Shown here piece by piece: positions 51,017-58,827 of a stretch of DNA of 64,000 bases. The notes beneath the pieces are model-generated. The model searched no databases, was not told the DNA's origin, and worked only from the letters and a program-made list of their open reading frames with translations. The position numbers and the translations under genes were made by a program. The stretch lies in contig JAEZUM010000024.1 of the NCBI GenBank assembly GCA_023421075.1, forward strand, positions 69,189 to 133,188, read 5' to 3'. This stretch comes from Bacillota bacterium. GTDB taxonomy: Bacteria; Bacillota; Clostridia; Lachnospirales; Lachnospiraceae. How positions within the stretch are numbered: the first letter of the stretch is position 1; each line of letters starts with the position of its first letter.

Positions 51017-53182
51017 ATGAAACATAATCAGACTGAATTCGATTTTGAACAGGAGAGGTTAGCACAAACGATAGCAATAGCTCAGAATCAGCTAGATCAA
51101 GCGAGACAGCGCAATGAAGAAAATAAATCGGCTATTCTTTCTGCAAAGAAGGAGTTACGGGAAGAAACATCACATTCCATCTCTAATCTTTGGGGATCTG
51201 AGGGTTTCGAAGCGTTGGCGGAATTAAGCCAGTTTGTGAACCCGGTACTTGAAAAGGTAACCGACTATGAAGCATTGGAAAATAAAATCAGATTACTGGA
51301 GAATTTGATCAAATCGCCTTATTTTGCTCGAATTGACTTTAAATATGAAGATGAGGAGGAAGCGGAGAAGATATATATCGGTCGAACCTCCTTACGAAAA
51401 GAAAATTCCTATGAGATGTTCGTTCATGATTGGAGATCACCGATTGCAAGTGTTTTCTATCGTTTTGTAACCGGAAAGGTGTATTATGATGCACCCGTCG
51501 GAAGGATCAACGGTGAGGTTGATTTAAAACGCCAGTATGAGATTAATAACAGTGTGCTTGAGTATTATTTTGATGCAGATGTTCAGATTGTCGATGAATT
51601 CTTAAGAAAACTACTAGCTCAAAACACTTCCTCTAAAATGAAAACCATCGTAGAAACCATCCAGAAGGAACAGGATATTGTCATTCGTGATATGGAGAAT
51701 GATTTAATGATGGTACAGGGAGTTGCAGGAAGCGGTAAGACCTCAATTGCACTTCATCGTGCCGCATATCTTATGTATCAAGGATTACAGACTAAGCTGT
51801 CTGCAAATAATATTATGATCATTTCTCCCAATTCTCTGTTTGAGCAGTATATATCCAGTGTATTACCGGAGCTGGGGGAAAGTAATGTAGTTTCAGTAGT
51901 GTTTGATGAATTACTGACATCAATTCTAGAGACGGAACGGATACAGACTAAAAATCAGTTTCTCGAAAGCTTGGTTTCAAGCTCCGGATATCGCGGATTG
52001 ATCAAGAGGAGCATCGAATTCAAGACATCTGAGACCTTTAAACACATATTAAATCGCTATATGGAAGAATTACCGAACCGTTATATCGAATTTGAAGACA
52101 TCTATTATGAGAATAAACTGATTATCGGTAAAGAACAAATAAGAGACATCGTAATACGCAGAGGGGATGTACCGCTGGGTGCGAAATTAAAGCAGTTAGA
52201 GGATTATATCCTGGATTTAGTTCGCCAGTCAACACAGGAACGAATCAGCAGATCAGATCGAGTAATGCTTCTTGATACGATTAAGAAATTTACCGAGCTA
52301 AAGATTGATCAGCTTTATGATCGATTATTCCAGGATAAAGAATATTTCTATTACTTAACGAAGGAACTTGTGCCTGAGGATTTTAATGATATTATAGAGT
52401 ATACACAAGAGAACCTGACCAGTCGTAAGCTCCATTATGACGATGCAATCGCTATTGCCTATCTGAAACTTACCATAAATGGTACCTCCAGCGAATACAA
52501 AAATATCAAACAGGTTGTCATCGATGAAGCCCAGGATTATTATCCGCTGCAATATGAGATATTTCATTTGTTATTCGTGAATTCCAAGTTCACGATTCTT
52601 GGGGATATGAATCAGACCCTGGAAAAGCAGGAGGACATCTCACTATATGAGCAAATCCGTAACATCCTGGATAAGAAAAAGACGTCCTTAATCACTATGG
52701 ATAAAAGCTTCCGCTGTACCAATGAAATTCTTCAATTTAGCCTGAAATTCATCGAACAGAGTTCGGACATAAAGAGTTTCAATCGAAAGGGTGAGGAGCC
52801 GGTAATATATACAGCTCCTGACGAAGCATCTCTTTGCGAAATGATTGCTAAAGAAGTCAAAGCCTGTCAGGAGCTAGGCTACCGGACCATTGGACTTGTC
52901 TGCAAGAGCGAAAAGAATGCGCAGTCTCTATATCGGGAATTAAAGGATCGAATTGAGGTGGCCTTAATTAATAGCAACAGCGCGACTGATCTTCTGGGCG
53001 TATTTATCATTCCGGTATATCTATCAAAAGGACTTGAATTTGATGCGGTATTAATCTGTGATGCGGATGCGGTTACCTATCATACAGAAGAGGATAAGAA
53101 GCATTTATACATTGCATGTACCAGAGCTCTTCACCGACTGAATCTGTTTGGCATGGGTGAGAAGAGTCCGCTTCTTCGTTGA
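51017..53182 (+). CDS. helD: HelD-like RNA polymerase-recycling ATPase (UvrD/Rep superfamily)
   Basis: A 721-residue SF1 helicase-like protein, the length of Bacillus HelD (about 770). An N-terminal coiled-coil arm (about 5-45, QERLAQTIAIAQNQLDQARQ), then Walker A GVAGSGKTS (about 235-243), Walker B VIDEAQDYYPLQ and a late motif YLSKGLEFDAVLICDAD. HelD dislodges stalled RNA polymerase from DNA. GAGAGGGGAT precedes the ATG. Monocistronic, with a terminator behind it. Distinguished from UvrD/PcrA by the N-terminal arm. Confidence 0.88.
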   Translation: MKHNQTEFDFEQERLAQTIAIAQNQLDQARQRNEENKSAILSAKKELREETSHSISNLWGSEGFEALAELSQFVNPVLEKVTDYEALENKIRLLENLIKSPYFARIDFKYEDEEEAEKIYIGRTSLRKENSYEMFVHDWRSPIASVFYRFVTGKVYYDAPVGRINGEVDLKRQYEINNSVLEYYFDADVQIVDEFLRKLLAQNTSSKMKTIVETIQKEQDIVIRDMENDLMMVQGVAGSGKTSIALHRAAYLMYQGLQTKLSANNIMIISPNSLFEQYISSVLPELGESNVVSVVFDELLTSILETERIQTKNQFLESLVSSSGYRGLIKRSIEFKTSETFKHILNRYMEELPNRYIEFEDIYYENKLIIGKEQIRDIVIRRGDVPLGAKLKQLEDYILDLVRQSTQERISRSDRVMLLDTIKKFTELKIDQLYDRLFQDKEYFYYLTKELVPEDFNDIIEYTQENLTSRKLHYDDAIAIAYLKLTINGTSSEYKNIKQVVIDEAQDYYPLQYEIFHLLFVNSKFTILGDMNQTLEKQEDISLYEQIRNILDKKKTSLITMDKSFRCTNEILQFSLKFIEQSSDIKSFNRKGEEPVIYTAPDEASLCEMIAKEVKACQELGYRTIGLVCKSEKNAQSLYRELKDRIEVALINSNSATDLLGVFIIPVYLSKGLEFDAVLICDADAVTYHTEEDKKHLYIACTRALHRLNLFGMGEKSPLLR

Positions 53183-53249
53183 TGAGGTCAATATCTATGT
53201 CGATCCTGTGTGAATAAGCATTGATCAGAGTAACTAGCCAAATGGAAAA

Positions 53250-53298
53250 GGCGTGCTTCAAACGAACTGTTATAGTTTGTAAGAAACACGTCTTTTTT
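53250..53298 (+). terminator. helD terminator
   Basis: A GGCGTGCTTC...GAAACACGTC stem with inner AAC/GTT pairing, closed by TTTTTT at 53293-53298. Confidence 0.8.
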
Positions 53299-53411
53299 AC
53301 CTTGTAAATAATTATATTACATAGACAAATTTTTTTGATATGGGAACTTCAATACAAGATATTTTATTCTATATTGAATATAATAAACTAATTAGGTACT
53401 CGGAGCAAATA

Positions 53412-54773
53412 ATGAAATATAATAAAGTTGGATATTCGATGATCAATGCATGTAGCCAAAGAAAAGCGGATTCCATAAGATATATCAATACTTCGGAGTT
53501 CTCTCTTCCCAGTAACTATCAAATTGAGAATTACGTGCAAGGATTGGATTCTCCGATTGGGATGGTTTTTTCCGGCAATGGAGATCTATATATTATAGAA
53601 TCCGGTTACACCTCCGGCAATCCCAAATTATTACGATTGAGTAATGAACGTTTTGAAATTGTCGCAGAAAATTTCATTACTCCGGTAAGAGGTATAAATT
53701 ATCTCGATGGAAATCTCTATGTATCCCATGGTGATCATATAACCTTGATACGAGCGGATGGAACAAGGCAGGAGATTATTTCCGGATTATTGTGTAATGG
53801 TGATCATGGAATTAGCAACATCGCGTTTGGTCCTGAAGGCAAGATATATTTTGGAATGGGGACTGTAACTAATTCAGGAGTGGTAGGAAATGATAATAAT
53901 TGGATTTTCTATCATCCATTTTTACATGATGAGCCAACATTTGACAGCATACTGTATGGGCAGAATTTTATGACGAATAGTTTACTTAGTAATTCTAGAG
54001 AAAAACTATATACAGGGGCATTTTCTGCTTATTCCGTACCCAATAGTCCAATGGAAATCAAAAAAGGAATACGAAAGGGTTCCGGAAGTATCTTAAAAGC
54101 TAATCGCGATGGTTCAGATCTTGAGCTTGTGGCAGAGGGATTCCGAAATCCTCTTCATATAAAGTTTGATCGAGAGTTCCGACTCTTTGTCGCTAATCGC
54201 GGATATGATGTTAGAGGGAGTAGACCAATTGCGAACGCACCGGACGAACTGCAGCTTATTACATCTGGATTATGGTATGGATGGCCTGATTATGTAGCTG
54301 GTGAGCCCGTAACCTTACCAAAGTTCAAACCGGAAGGAGGTCCGCAACCTGATTTTCTTATACTAAATCATCCGAATATACCGCCAAAGCCATATGCTGA
54401 ATTTCAGCCTCATTCCTCCATAATGGGCTTTGATTTCGACTATACCAATACATTCGGTAACTTTGGAGATATCTATATTGCGGAATACGGAAGTCATGGA
54501 CCGATAACCTTAGGTCCATCGGTACCATATCAGGGCATTGGTCATAAAATTTCTAAAGTTGATAGAAGCACAAGAGAAGTGACAACTTTTGTCTATAATC
54601 GGTCCGGTTTACCCACATATATCACCGGCGGTGGTGGGTTTGGAAGACCGGTAGATGTAAAATTTGGACCGGACGGTTCTATGTATATATTAGATATAGG
54701 CATAAGCAATCCCAATAACCTTTCTCAGCTGATACCATATACCGGTTTGATATGGCGTGTAATGAGAATATAG
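53412..54773 (+). CDS. Glucose/sorbosone dehydrogenase-like beta-propeller protein
   Basis: A 453-residue beta-propeller protein with repeated blades (GLDSPIGMVFSGNGDLYIIESG, GISNIAFGPEGKIYFGMG, GFRNPLHIKFDREFRLFVANRG, GFGRPVDVKFGPDGSMYILDIG), the signature of the GSDH/PQQ-glucose-dehydrogenase-like superfamily. There is no signal peptide, unlike exported quinoproteins. ATG 53412 with CGGAG 6 bases ahead is preferred; ATG 53340 would add 24 residues without a ribosome binding site. An enzyme role is uncertain, and a sugar-binding or structural role is possible. Confidence 0.78.
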   Translation: MKYNKVGYSMINACSQRKADSIRYINTSEFSLPSNYQIENYVQGLDSPIGMVFSGNGDLYIIESGYTSGNPKLLRLSNERFEIVAENFITPVRGINYLDGNLYVSHGDHITLIRADGTRQEIISGLLCNGDHGISNIAFGPEGKIYFGMGTVTNSGVVGNDNNWIFYHPFLHDEPTFDSILYGQNFMTNSLLSNSREKLYTGAFSAYSVPNSPMEIKKGIRKGSGSILKANRDGSDLELVAEGFRNPLHIKFDREFRLFVANRGYDVRGSRPIANAPDELQLITSGLWYGWPDYVAGEPVTLPKFKPEGGPQPDFLILNHPNIPPKPYAEFQPHSSIMGFDFDYTNTFGNFGDIYIAEYGSHGPITLGPSVPYQGIGHKISKVDRSTREVTTFVYNRSGLPTYITGGGGFGRPVDVKFGPDGSMYILDIGISNPNNLSQLIPYTGLIWRVMRI

Positions 54774-54832
54774 CAGTCTTTTTAAACAATAGAGATGGGT
54801 ATGCTTCCACAATGTGGGAGAATAACCGTAAG

Positions 54833-54875
54833 AGCAGCTACAGGCATTGTTTTCAATGAAGGTAGCTGTTTGTTA
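54833..54875 (+). terminator. Terminator after the beta-propeller gene
   Basis: Arms AGCAGCTAC...CATTG (54833-54849) and CAATG...GTAGCTGTT (54854-54870) form a two-part stem with a TTTT loop and a short T-rich tail. Confidence 0.75.
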
Positions 54876-54932
54876 ATTCAGCAGAAGCTGTTTTGTAACG
54901 AATCTCCGAGAGGATGAATATATATATACATA

Positions 54933-54961
54933 TTGACATATATCGATGCGAGGTTTATACT
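54933..54961 (+). promoter_or_regulatory. Promoter of arsenic block one, with ATCGAT motifs
   Basis: TTGACA at 54933-54938 and TATACT at 54956-54961 with a 17-base spacer, 46 bases ahead of the permease ATG. TATCGAT(G/A) occurs inside the spacer (near 54941) and downstream (near 54980), and again ahead of arsR (near 56049). These are candidate ArsR sites. Confidence 0.65.
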
Positions 54962-55006
54962 AAAAACAGTTCGAAGATTATCGATATATAAAAGGATGGT
55001 ATAAAC

Positions 55007-56011
55007 ATGAAAAATACATGGGATTTCTTTCAAAATCAAATTCTGGGAATGAGATGGCTTAATGAATTGATTGGAGATGGCCTATCACTAATAGGTATTG
55101 ATATCTCTACAAGATTAGGAGGTAGTATTCAATTCTTTCTCTATGATACGATAAAAATTTTATTGTTATTATCATTGCTGATTTTTATTATTTCTTACAT
55201 ACAGAGCTTTTTTCCGCCAGAAAGAACAAAGCAGATACTTGGACGGTTCCACGGTATTAAAGCAAATATACTTAGCGCTCTCCTTGGTACAGTTACACCA
55301 TTTTGCAGTTGTTCCTCTATACCATTATTTATTGGCTTTACAAATGCAGGTTTACCGGTTGGATTAACATTTTCGTTTCTGATTTCTTCACCATTAGTAG
55401 ACTTAGGTGCATTAGTACTTTTAATGAGTGTATTTGGTCCAAAAATTGCTATAACCTATGTAATAGTCGGACTTATTCTTGCAGTAATCGGAGGAACTAT
55501 TATTAACAAACTAAAAATGGAGGATCAGGTGGTACGCTTTCATAATTCAGGTATGACAATCGACATAGAAGCTCCTGAATTATCAACGAAGGAGAGATTG
55601 ATTTACGCAAAGGAACAGGTTCAAGCTACCGTTAAGAAAGTGATATTATATATATTGATCGGCGTTGGGATTGGTGCTTTAATACATAATTGGATTCCGA
55701 CAGAAATCATACAGACAATATTAGGAAAGGACAATCCATTTTCCGTATTAATAGCGACTGTATTAGGCGTTCCGATGTATGCGGATATCTTTGGAACCAT
55801 TCCCATTGCAGAAGCACTTTTATCAAAAGGAGTAGGGGTCGGAACTATTTTATCATTTATGATGGGAGTTACTGCATTAAGTTTGCCATCCATGATTATG
55901 TTAAAAAGAGTAGTGAGGCCTAAATTACTATTTACCTTTATCGGAATTGTTACAGCCGGTATAATTATTATCGGGTATTTGTTGAATGCTGTTGGGTTTT
56001 TGTTGATTTAG
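55007..56011 (+). CDS. arsP: Permease of the ArsP (DUF318) family
   Basis: A 334-residue membrane protein with about eight helices. Conserved Cys100 and Cys102 lie in PFCSCSSIPLFIGFTNAG, and SSPLVDLGALVLL and GVPMYADIFGTIPIAEALL are family landmarks. ArsP exports trivalent organoarsenicals such as methylarsenite. Placement with ArsR and the methyltransferase ArsM supports that role here, though DUF318 permeases of other function exist. AAAGGATGG precedes the ATG. Confidence 0.82.
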   Translation: MKNTWDFFQNQILGMRWLNELIGDGLSLIGIDISTRLGGSIQFFLYDTIKILLLLSLLIFIISYIQSFFPPERTKQILGRFHGIKANILSALLGTVTPFCSCSSIPLFIGFTNAGLPVGLTFSFLISSPLVDLGALVLLMSVFGPKIAITYVIVGLILAVIGGTIINKLKMEDQVVRFHNSGMTIDIEAPELSTKERLIYAKEQVQATVKKVILYILIGVGIGALIHNWIPTEIIQTILGKDNPFSVLIATVLGVPMYADIFGTIPIAEALLSKGVGVGTILSFMMGVTALSLPSMIMLKRVVRPKLLFTFIGIVTAGIIIIGYLLNAVGFLLI

Positions 56012-56077
56012 GAGTGAAATAAACGCATAGGATTAATATGAAAATTACATCGATATAATTAAATGAGAGGTGAAAAC

Positions 56078-56374
56078 TTGGAAAAAAAATACGAAGAAGA
56101 AGCCATGGTGTTTAAGGCATTCTGTGATCCCAATCGTTTGATGATTATAGAAATGCTGCAAAGCGGTGAAAAATGTGCCTGCAAATTATTGGAGGATCTT
56201 AACATTGTTCAATCCACACTTTCGCATCATATGAAAATACTATGCGAATCCGGACTTGTAGATAGCAGGCGCGATGGAAAGTGGATGCATTACTCATTAA
56301 ATGAACAAGGCTTTGAAAAAGCTAAGAAGATATTGAATGAACTTTCAGCAAATCTTAATATTTTATGTAAGTAA
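56078..56374 (+). CDS. arsR: ArsR/SmtB-family repressor (first copy)
   Basis: A 98-residue winged-helix repressor with the helix-turn-helix VQSTLSHHMKILCESGLV and the wing SRRDGKWMHYSL. Cys33 and Cys35 (GEKCACKLL) match the As(III)-sensing CxC of ArsR, with a third Cys in the recognition helix end (ILCESG). TTG 56078 with GAGAGGTG ahead is preferred; ATG 56063 is an alternative that would overlap that site. It probably represses block one in the absence of arsenite. Confidence 0.85.
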   Translation: MEKKYEEEAMVFKAFCDPNRLMIIEMLQSGEKCACKLLEDLNIVQSTLSHHMKILCESGLVDSRRDGKWMHYSLNEQGFEKAKKILNELSANLNILCK

Positions 56375-56401
56375 TCAATAACAAAGATAAGGAGATAAAT
56401 T

Positions 56402-56755
56402 ATGGCATTATTTGGTTTAGGAAAGAGGAAAGAAGAGGAGAAAGGTTCAAGTTGTTGTTGTGCATCTATTGATACAGATACGATGGATAAAGCAGCAGAT
56501 GCTATGACAAAAGGAGAGGCTGTAAAAGTACTTGGTTCCGGATGTGCAAAATGCAATCAACTGGAAGCAAATGTAAAGAAGGCGCTGGAACAATTAGGCA
56601 TGGATACTGCAATTGAACATGTTACTGATTTTTCACAAATAGCTGCTTATGGTGTTATGACAACACCTGCATTAGTTGTTGGTGGTAAGGTTGTGTCCTA
56701 TGGTAAAGTCCTAAAGGTTGAAGAAGCAGTGAAGTTATTAGAAAAAATCAGATAG
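56402..56755 (+). CDS. Thioredoxin-like small redox-active disulfide protein
   Basis: A 117-residue protein: residues 1-40 form a charged segment with a CCC run (GSSCCCASID). A thioredoxin-fold domain (about 41-117) follows with the active-site CxxC at Cys48/Cys51 (GSGCAKCNQLE) and the cis-Pro region MTTPALVVGGKVVSYGK. This is the 'small redox-active disulfide protein 2' family commonly encoded next to ArsP-type permeases. It may reduce or handle arsenicals; inferred from context. GATAAGGAG precedes the ATG. Confidence 0.85.
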   Translation: MALFGLGKRKEEEKGSSCCCASIDTDTMDKAADAMTKGEAVKVLGSGCAKCNQLEANVKKALEQLGMDTAIEHVTDFSQIAAYGVMTTPALVVGGKVVSYGKVLKVEEAVKLLEKIR

Positions 56756-56775
56756 GAATGAGGTGTGACATATCC

Positions 56776-57333
56776 TTGAGTACGAATTTTGAGAGTCTTT
56801 GGGATGAATTTAGTACGCCTTTGAAAACGTATATCAAACACCATGTCAATAATGATGAAGATGTGGAGGATCTATTACAGACTGTTTTTTTTAAAATTAA
56901 TAGTAAAATTGATAGCATAATAGACGTTAAAAAGATACATTCATGGGTCTATACAATCGCACGGAATACAATTTATGATTATTATAGAGCACAAAAACAT
57001 GATCTGTATATCGAAGATTTGGCAGAGTATAAATTCTGTAACCCCAAAGAGGAGGATTTGCTTAATAATGATATAGCTCGGTGTTTGCAAAGTATGATTC
57101 AATACCTTCCGGAAAAGTACAAGCAAGCATTAATCTTAACCGAATATCAAAATCTGACCCAGAAGGAACTGTCGATACAATTGGGTATTTCCTTATCAGG
57201 TGCGAAATCAAGAGTACAGAGGGCTAGAGTCCTGCTGAAAGAGATGATCTTGAATTGTTGCAGTATCGAACAGGATTGTAGAGGAAATATAATTGATTAT
57301 AAACATAAAAAAGGAAATTGTAAGCATTGTTGA
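56776..57333 (+). CDS. sigZ: SigZ-type ECF sigma factor with Cys-rich tail
   Basis: A 185-residue sigma factor with region 2 (VEDLLQTVFFKINSKID, SWVYTIARNTIYDYYR) and region 4 (LTQKELSIQLGISLSGAKSRVQRARVLL). No anti-sigma gene follows. The tail after region 4 has five cysteines in about 25 residues (CCSIEQDC, then GNCKHC), typical of SigZ. The start is uncertain: TTG 56776 has AATGAGGTG about 10 bases ahead, while ATG 56758 has no spaced site. It is encoded between a redox protein and arsM, suggesting it responds to arsenic or thiol stress; inference. Confidence 0.8.
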   Translation: MSTNFESLWDEFSTPLKTYIKHHVNNDEDVEDLLQTVFFKINSKIDSIIDVKKIHSWVYTIARNTIYDYYRAQKHDLYIEDLAEYKFCNPKEEDLLNNDIARCLQSMIQYLPEKYKQALILTEYQNLTQKELSIQLGISLSGAKSRVQRARVLLKEMILNCCSIEQDCRGNIIDYKHKKGNCKHC

Positions 57334-57337
57334 AATT

Positions 57338-57363
57338 GGACGTAATATCTTGCGTCCTTTTTT
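57338..57363 (+). terminator. Terminator between sigZ and arsM
   Basis: GGACG...CGTCC stem followed by TTTTTT. It separates arsM from the upstream genes, so arsM may be read through at reduced level or have its own start. Confidence 0.75.
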
Positions 57364-57410
57364 CTTACCTTACGTCTATATAAGTGAAACAATTTATATG
57401 GAGGATTAAG

Positions 57411-58205
57411 ATGAGAGTTAACAAGAATACAATAAGAAATGCGGTTAGAAAAAACTATGCCGATGTAGCTCGGAAAGGAACCTCTGGAGGTGGATGCTGC
57501 TGCAGTCCAGGATGCTGTGGTGGTACTTCAAATGATATTATGGAGTCATCCCTTCGTATTGGTTACACAGAAGAAGAACTTAATGATGCGCCATTAAAGG
57601 CGAATATGGGCTTGGGATGCGGGAATCCAATCGCTTTCGCCTCAATTCAAAAGGGAGAGACCGTTCTTGATCTTGGAAGCGGAGGAGGATTTGATTGTTT
57701 TCTTGCCCGAAGACAAGTTGGAGAGAGCGGATCTGTAATCGGTGTCGATATGACTCCGGAAATGGTTCATCTGGCTCGAGAGAATGCTGAGAAAAGTGGA
57801 TATATGAATGTAGAATTTCGATTGGGTGAAATTGAACATTTACCGGTAGCGGATTCTTCTATAGACATAATTATATCCAATTGTGTAATCAATTTATCTC
57901 CGGATAAAGAGAAGGTTTTTATGGAGGCATATCGTGTTTTAAAAAGCGGTGGAAGATTATGCATATCAGATATTGTAGCTACAGCAGAGTTACCGGAAGA
58001 GATAAAAAATGATCTAAGGATGATGGCAGGATGCATTGCCGGCGCAGAATTTATAGATAACATTCATAATATGATGCACGAGGCTGGCTTTAAAAATATA
58101 AAGTTAACACCAAAGGATAACAGCAGAGAAATTCTTAATACTTGGGTTCCTGAGAAGAATATTGAGGATTATGTTGCATCGTATATGATTGAAGGATTAA
58201 AGTAA
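57411..58205 (+). CDS. arsM: Arsenite S-adenosylmethionine methyltransferase
   Basis: Methylates As(III) using SAM; 264 residues. A Cys-rich N-terminal segment (GGGCCCSPGCCGG, about 24-36) precedes the Rossmann domain: SAM loop VLDLGSGGGFDCFLARRQVG, VIGVDMTPEMV, and the conserved Cys in SNCVINLSPDKEKVF and MAGCIAGA that ligate arsenic in the family. ATG 57411 with GGAGG ahead is chosen over GTG 57384. The product, methylarsenite, is a likely substrate of the ArsP-type permease upstream. Confidence 0.93.
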   Translation: MRVNKNTIRNAVRKNYADVARKGTSGGGCCCSPGCCGGTSNDIMESSLRIGYTEEELNDAPLKANMGLGCGNPIAFASIQKGETVLDLGSGGGFDCFLARRQVGESGSVIGVDMTPEMVHLARENAEKSGYMNVEFRLGEIEHLPVADSSIDIIISNCVINLSPDKEKVFMEAYRVLKSGGRLCISDIVATAELPEEIKNDLRMMAGCIAGAEFIDNIHNMMHEAGFKNIKLTPKDNSREILNTWVPEKNIEDYVASYMIEGLK

Positions 58206-58250
58206 TATTACTTAAAAATTAACATAATTTGATATATTGGACCAAAAACA

Positions 58251-58292
58251 CCCGTATAAATGCGATTTAATGCATTTATACGGGTTTTTTTT
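58251..58292 (+). terminator. arsM terminator
   Basis: Perfect 13-bp arms CCCGTATAAATGC (58251-58263) and GCATTTATACGGG (58272-58284), then eight T residues. Nearly identical to the hairpin at 16264-16306. Confidence 0.95.
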
Positions 58293-58421
58293 CGTATATG
58301 CAGTTGTTGGGGGATCACAATCCGATCAGGCGTAAAAATGCCGACAAAATATCACTTTGTTCACTTTATAATCTATTATGAGTATGAAATGATTAAAATT
58401 GTTAATTGTAAGTAAAGCCGA

Positions 58422-58486
58422 TTGACTTTTATAGCAAGAACGCATAATATATAGATAAACATCAATATAGAGAGGTGTCTATATAT
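58422..58486 (+). promoter_or_regulatory. Promoter and operator-like repeat of arsenic block two
   Basis: TTGACT at 58422-58427 and TAATAT at 58445-58450, 17-base spacer. A perfect 9-bp inverted repeat ATATATAGA (58447-58455) / TCTATATAT (58478-58486) overlaps the -10 and the start region, well placed for repression by the ArsR encoded just downstream. Confidence 0.6.
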
Positions 58487-58503
58487 AGAACGGAGGAGAA
58501 TAA

Positions 58504-58827
58504 ATGGTTGAAGGGAATAAATATGTACCAGTTTTAAAAGCACTTGCGGATGAGACAAGAATTAAGATAATTGAGATATTATCCTGCGGTGAATTGTGTG
58601 CCTGTGATATCCTGGAATCATTTCAGATTACTCAGCCTACCTTATCCTATCATATGAAGATTCTAACGGATAGCGGATTGGTCAAGAGCAGGAAGGAGGG
58701 AACTTGGATTAGATATAGTAATAATAACGAGATGATAAGTGCTTTGTATAATTTTTGGTCCCAATTAACGAATGGAGATGAAACTTGTATCTGTAAAACG
58801 ATAAAGGAGGCAGGAAGATGCGATTAG
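58504..58827 (+). CDS. arsR: ArsR-family repressor (second copy)
   Basis: A 107-residue winged-helix repressor: As(III)-binding Cys32 and Cys34 (GELCACDIL), helix-turn-helix ITQPTLSYHMKILTDSGLV and wing SRKEGTWIRYS. A C-terminal tail with three more Cys (ETCICKTIKEAGRC) may add ligands. GGAGGAG is 6 bases ahead of the ATG. The end overlaps the start of the next gene by 10 bases, showing translational coupling. It is expected to control block two from the inverted repeat upstream. Confidence 0.92.
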   Translation: MVEGNKYVPVLKALADETRIKIIEILSCGELCACDILESFQITQPTLSYHMKILTDSGLVKSRKEGTWIRYSNNNEMISALYNFWSQLTNGDETCICKTIKEAGRCD

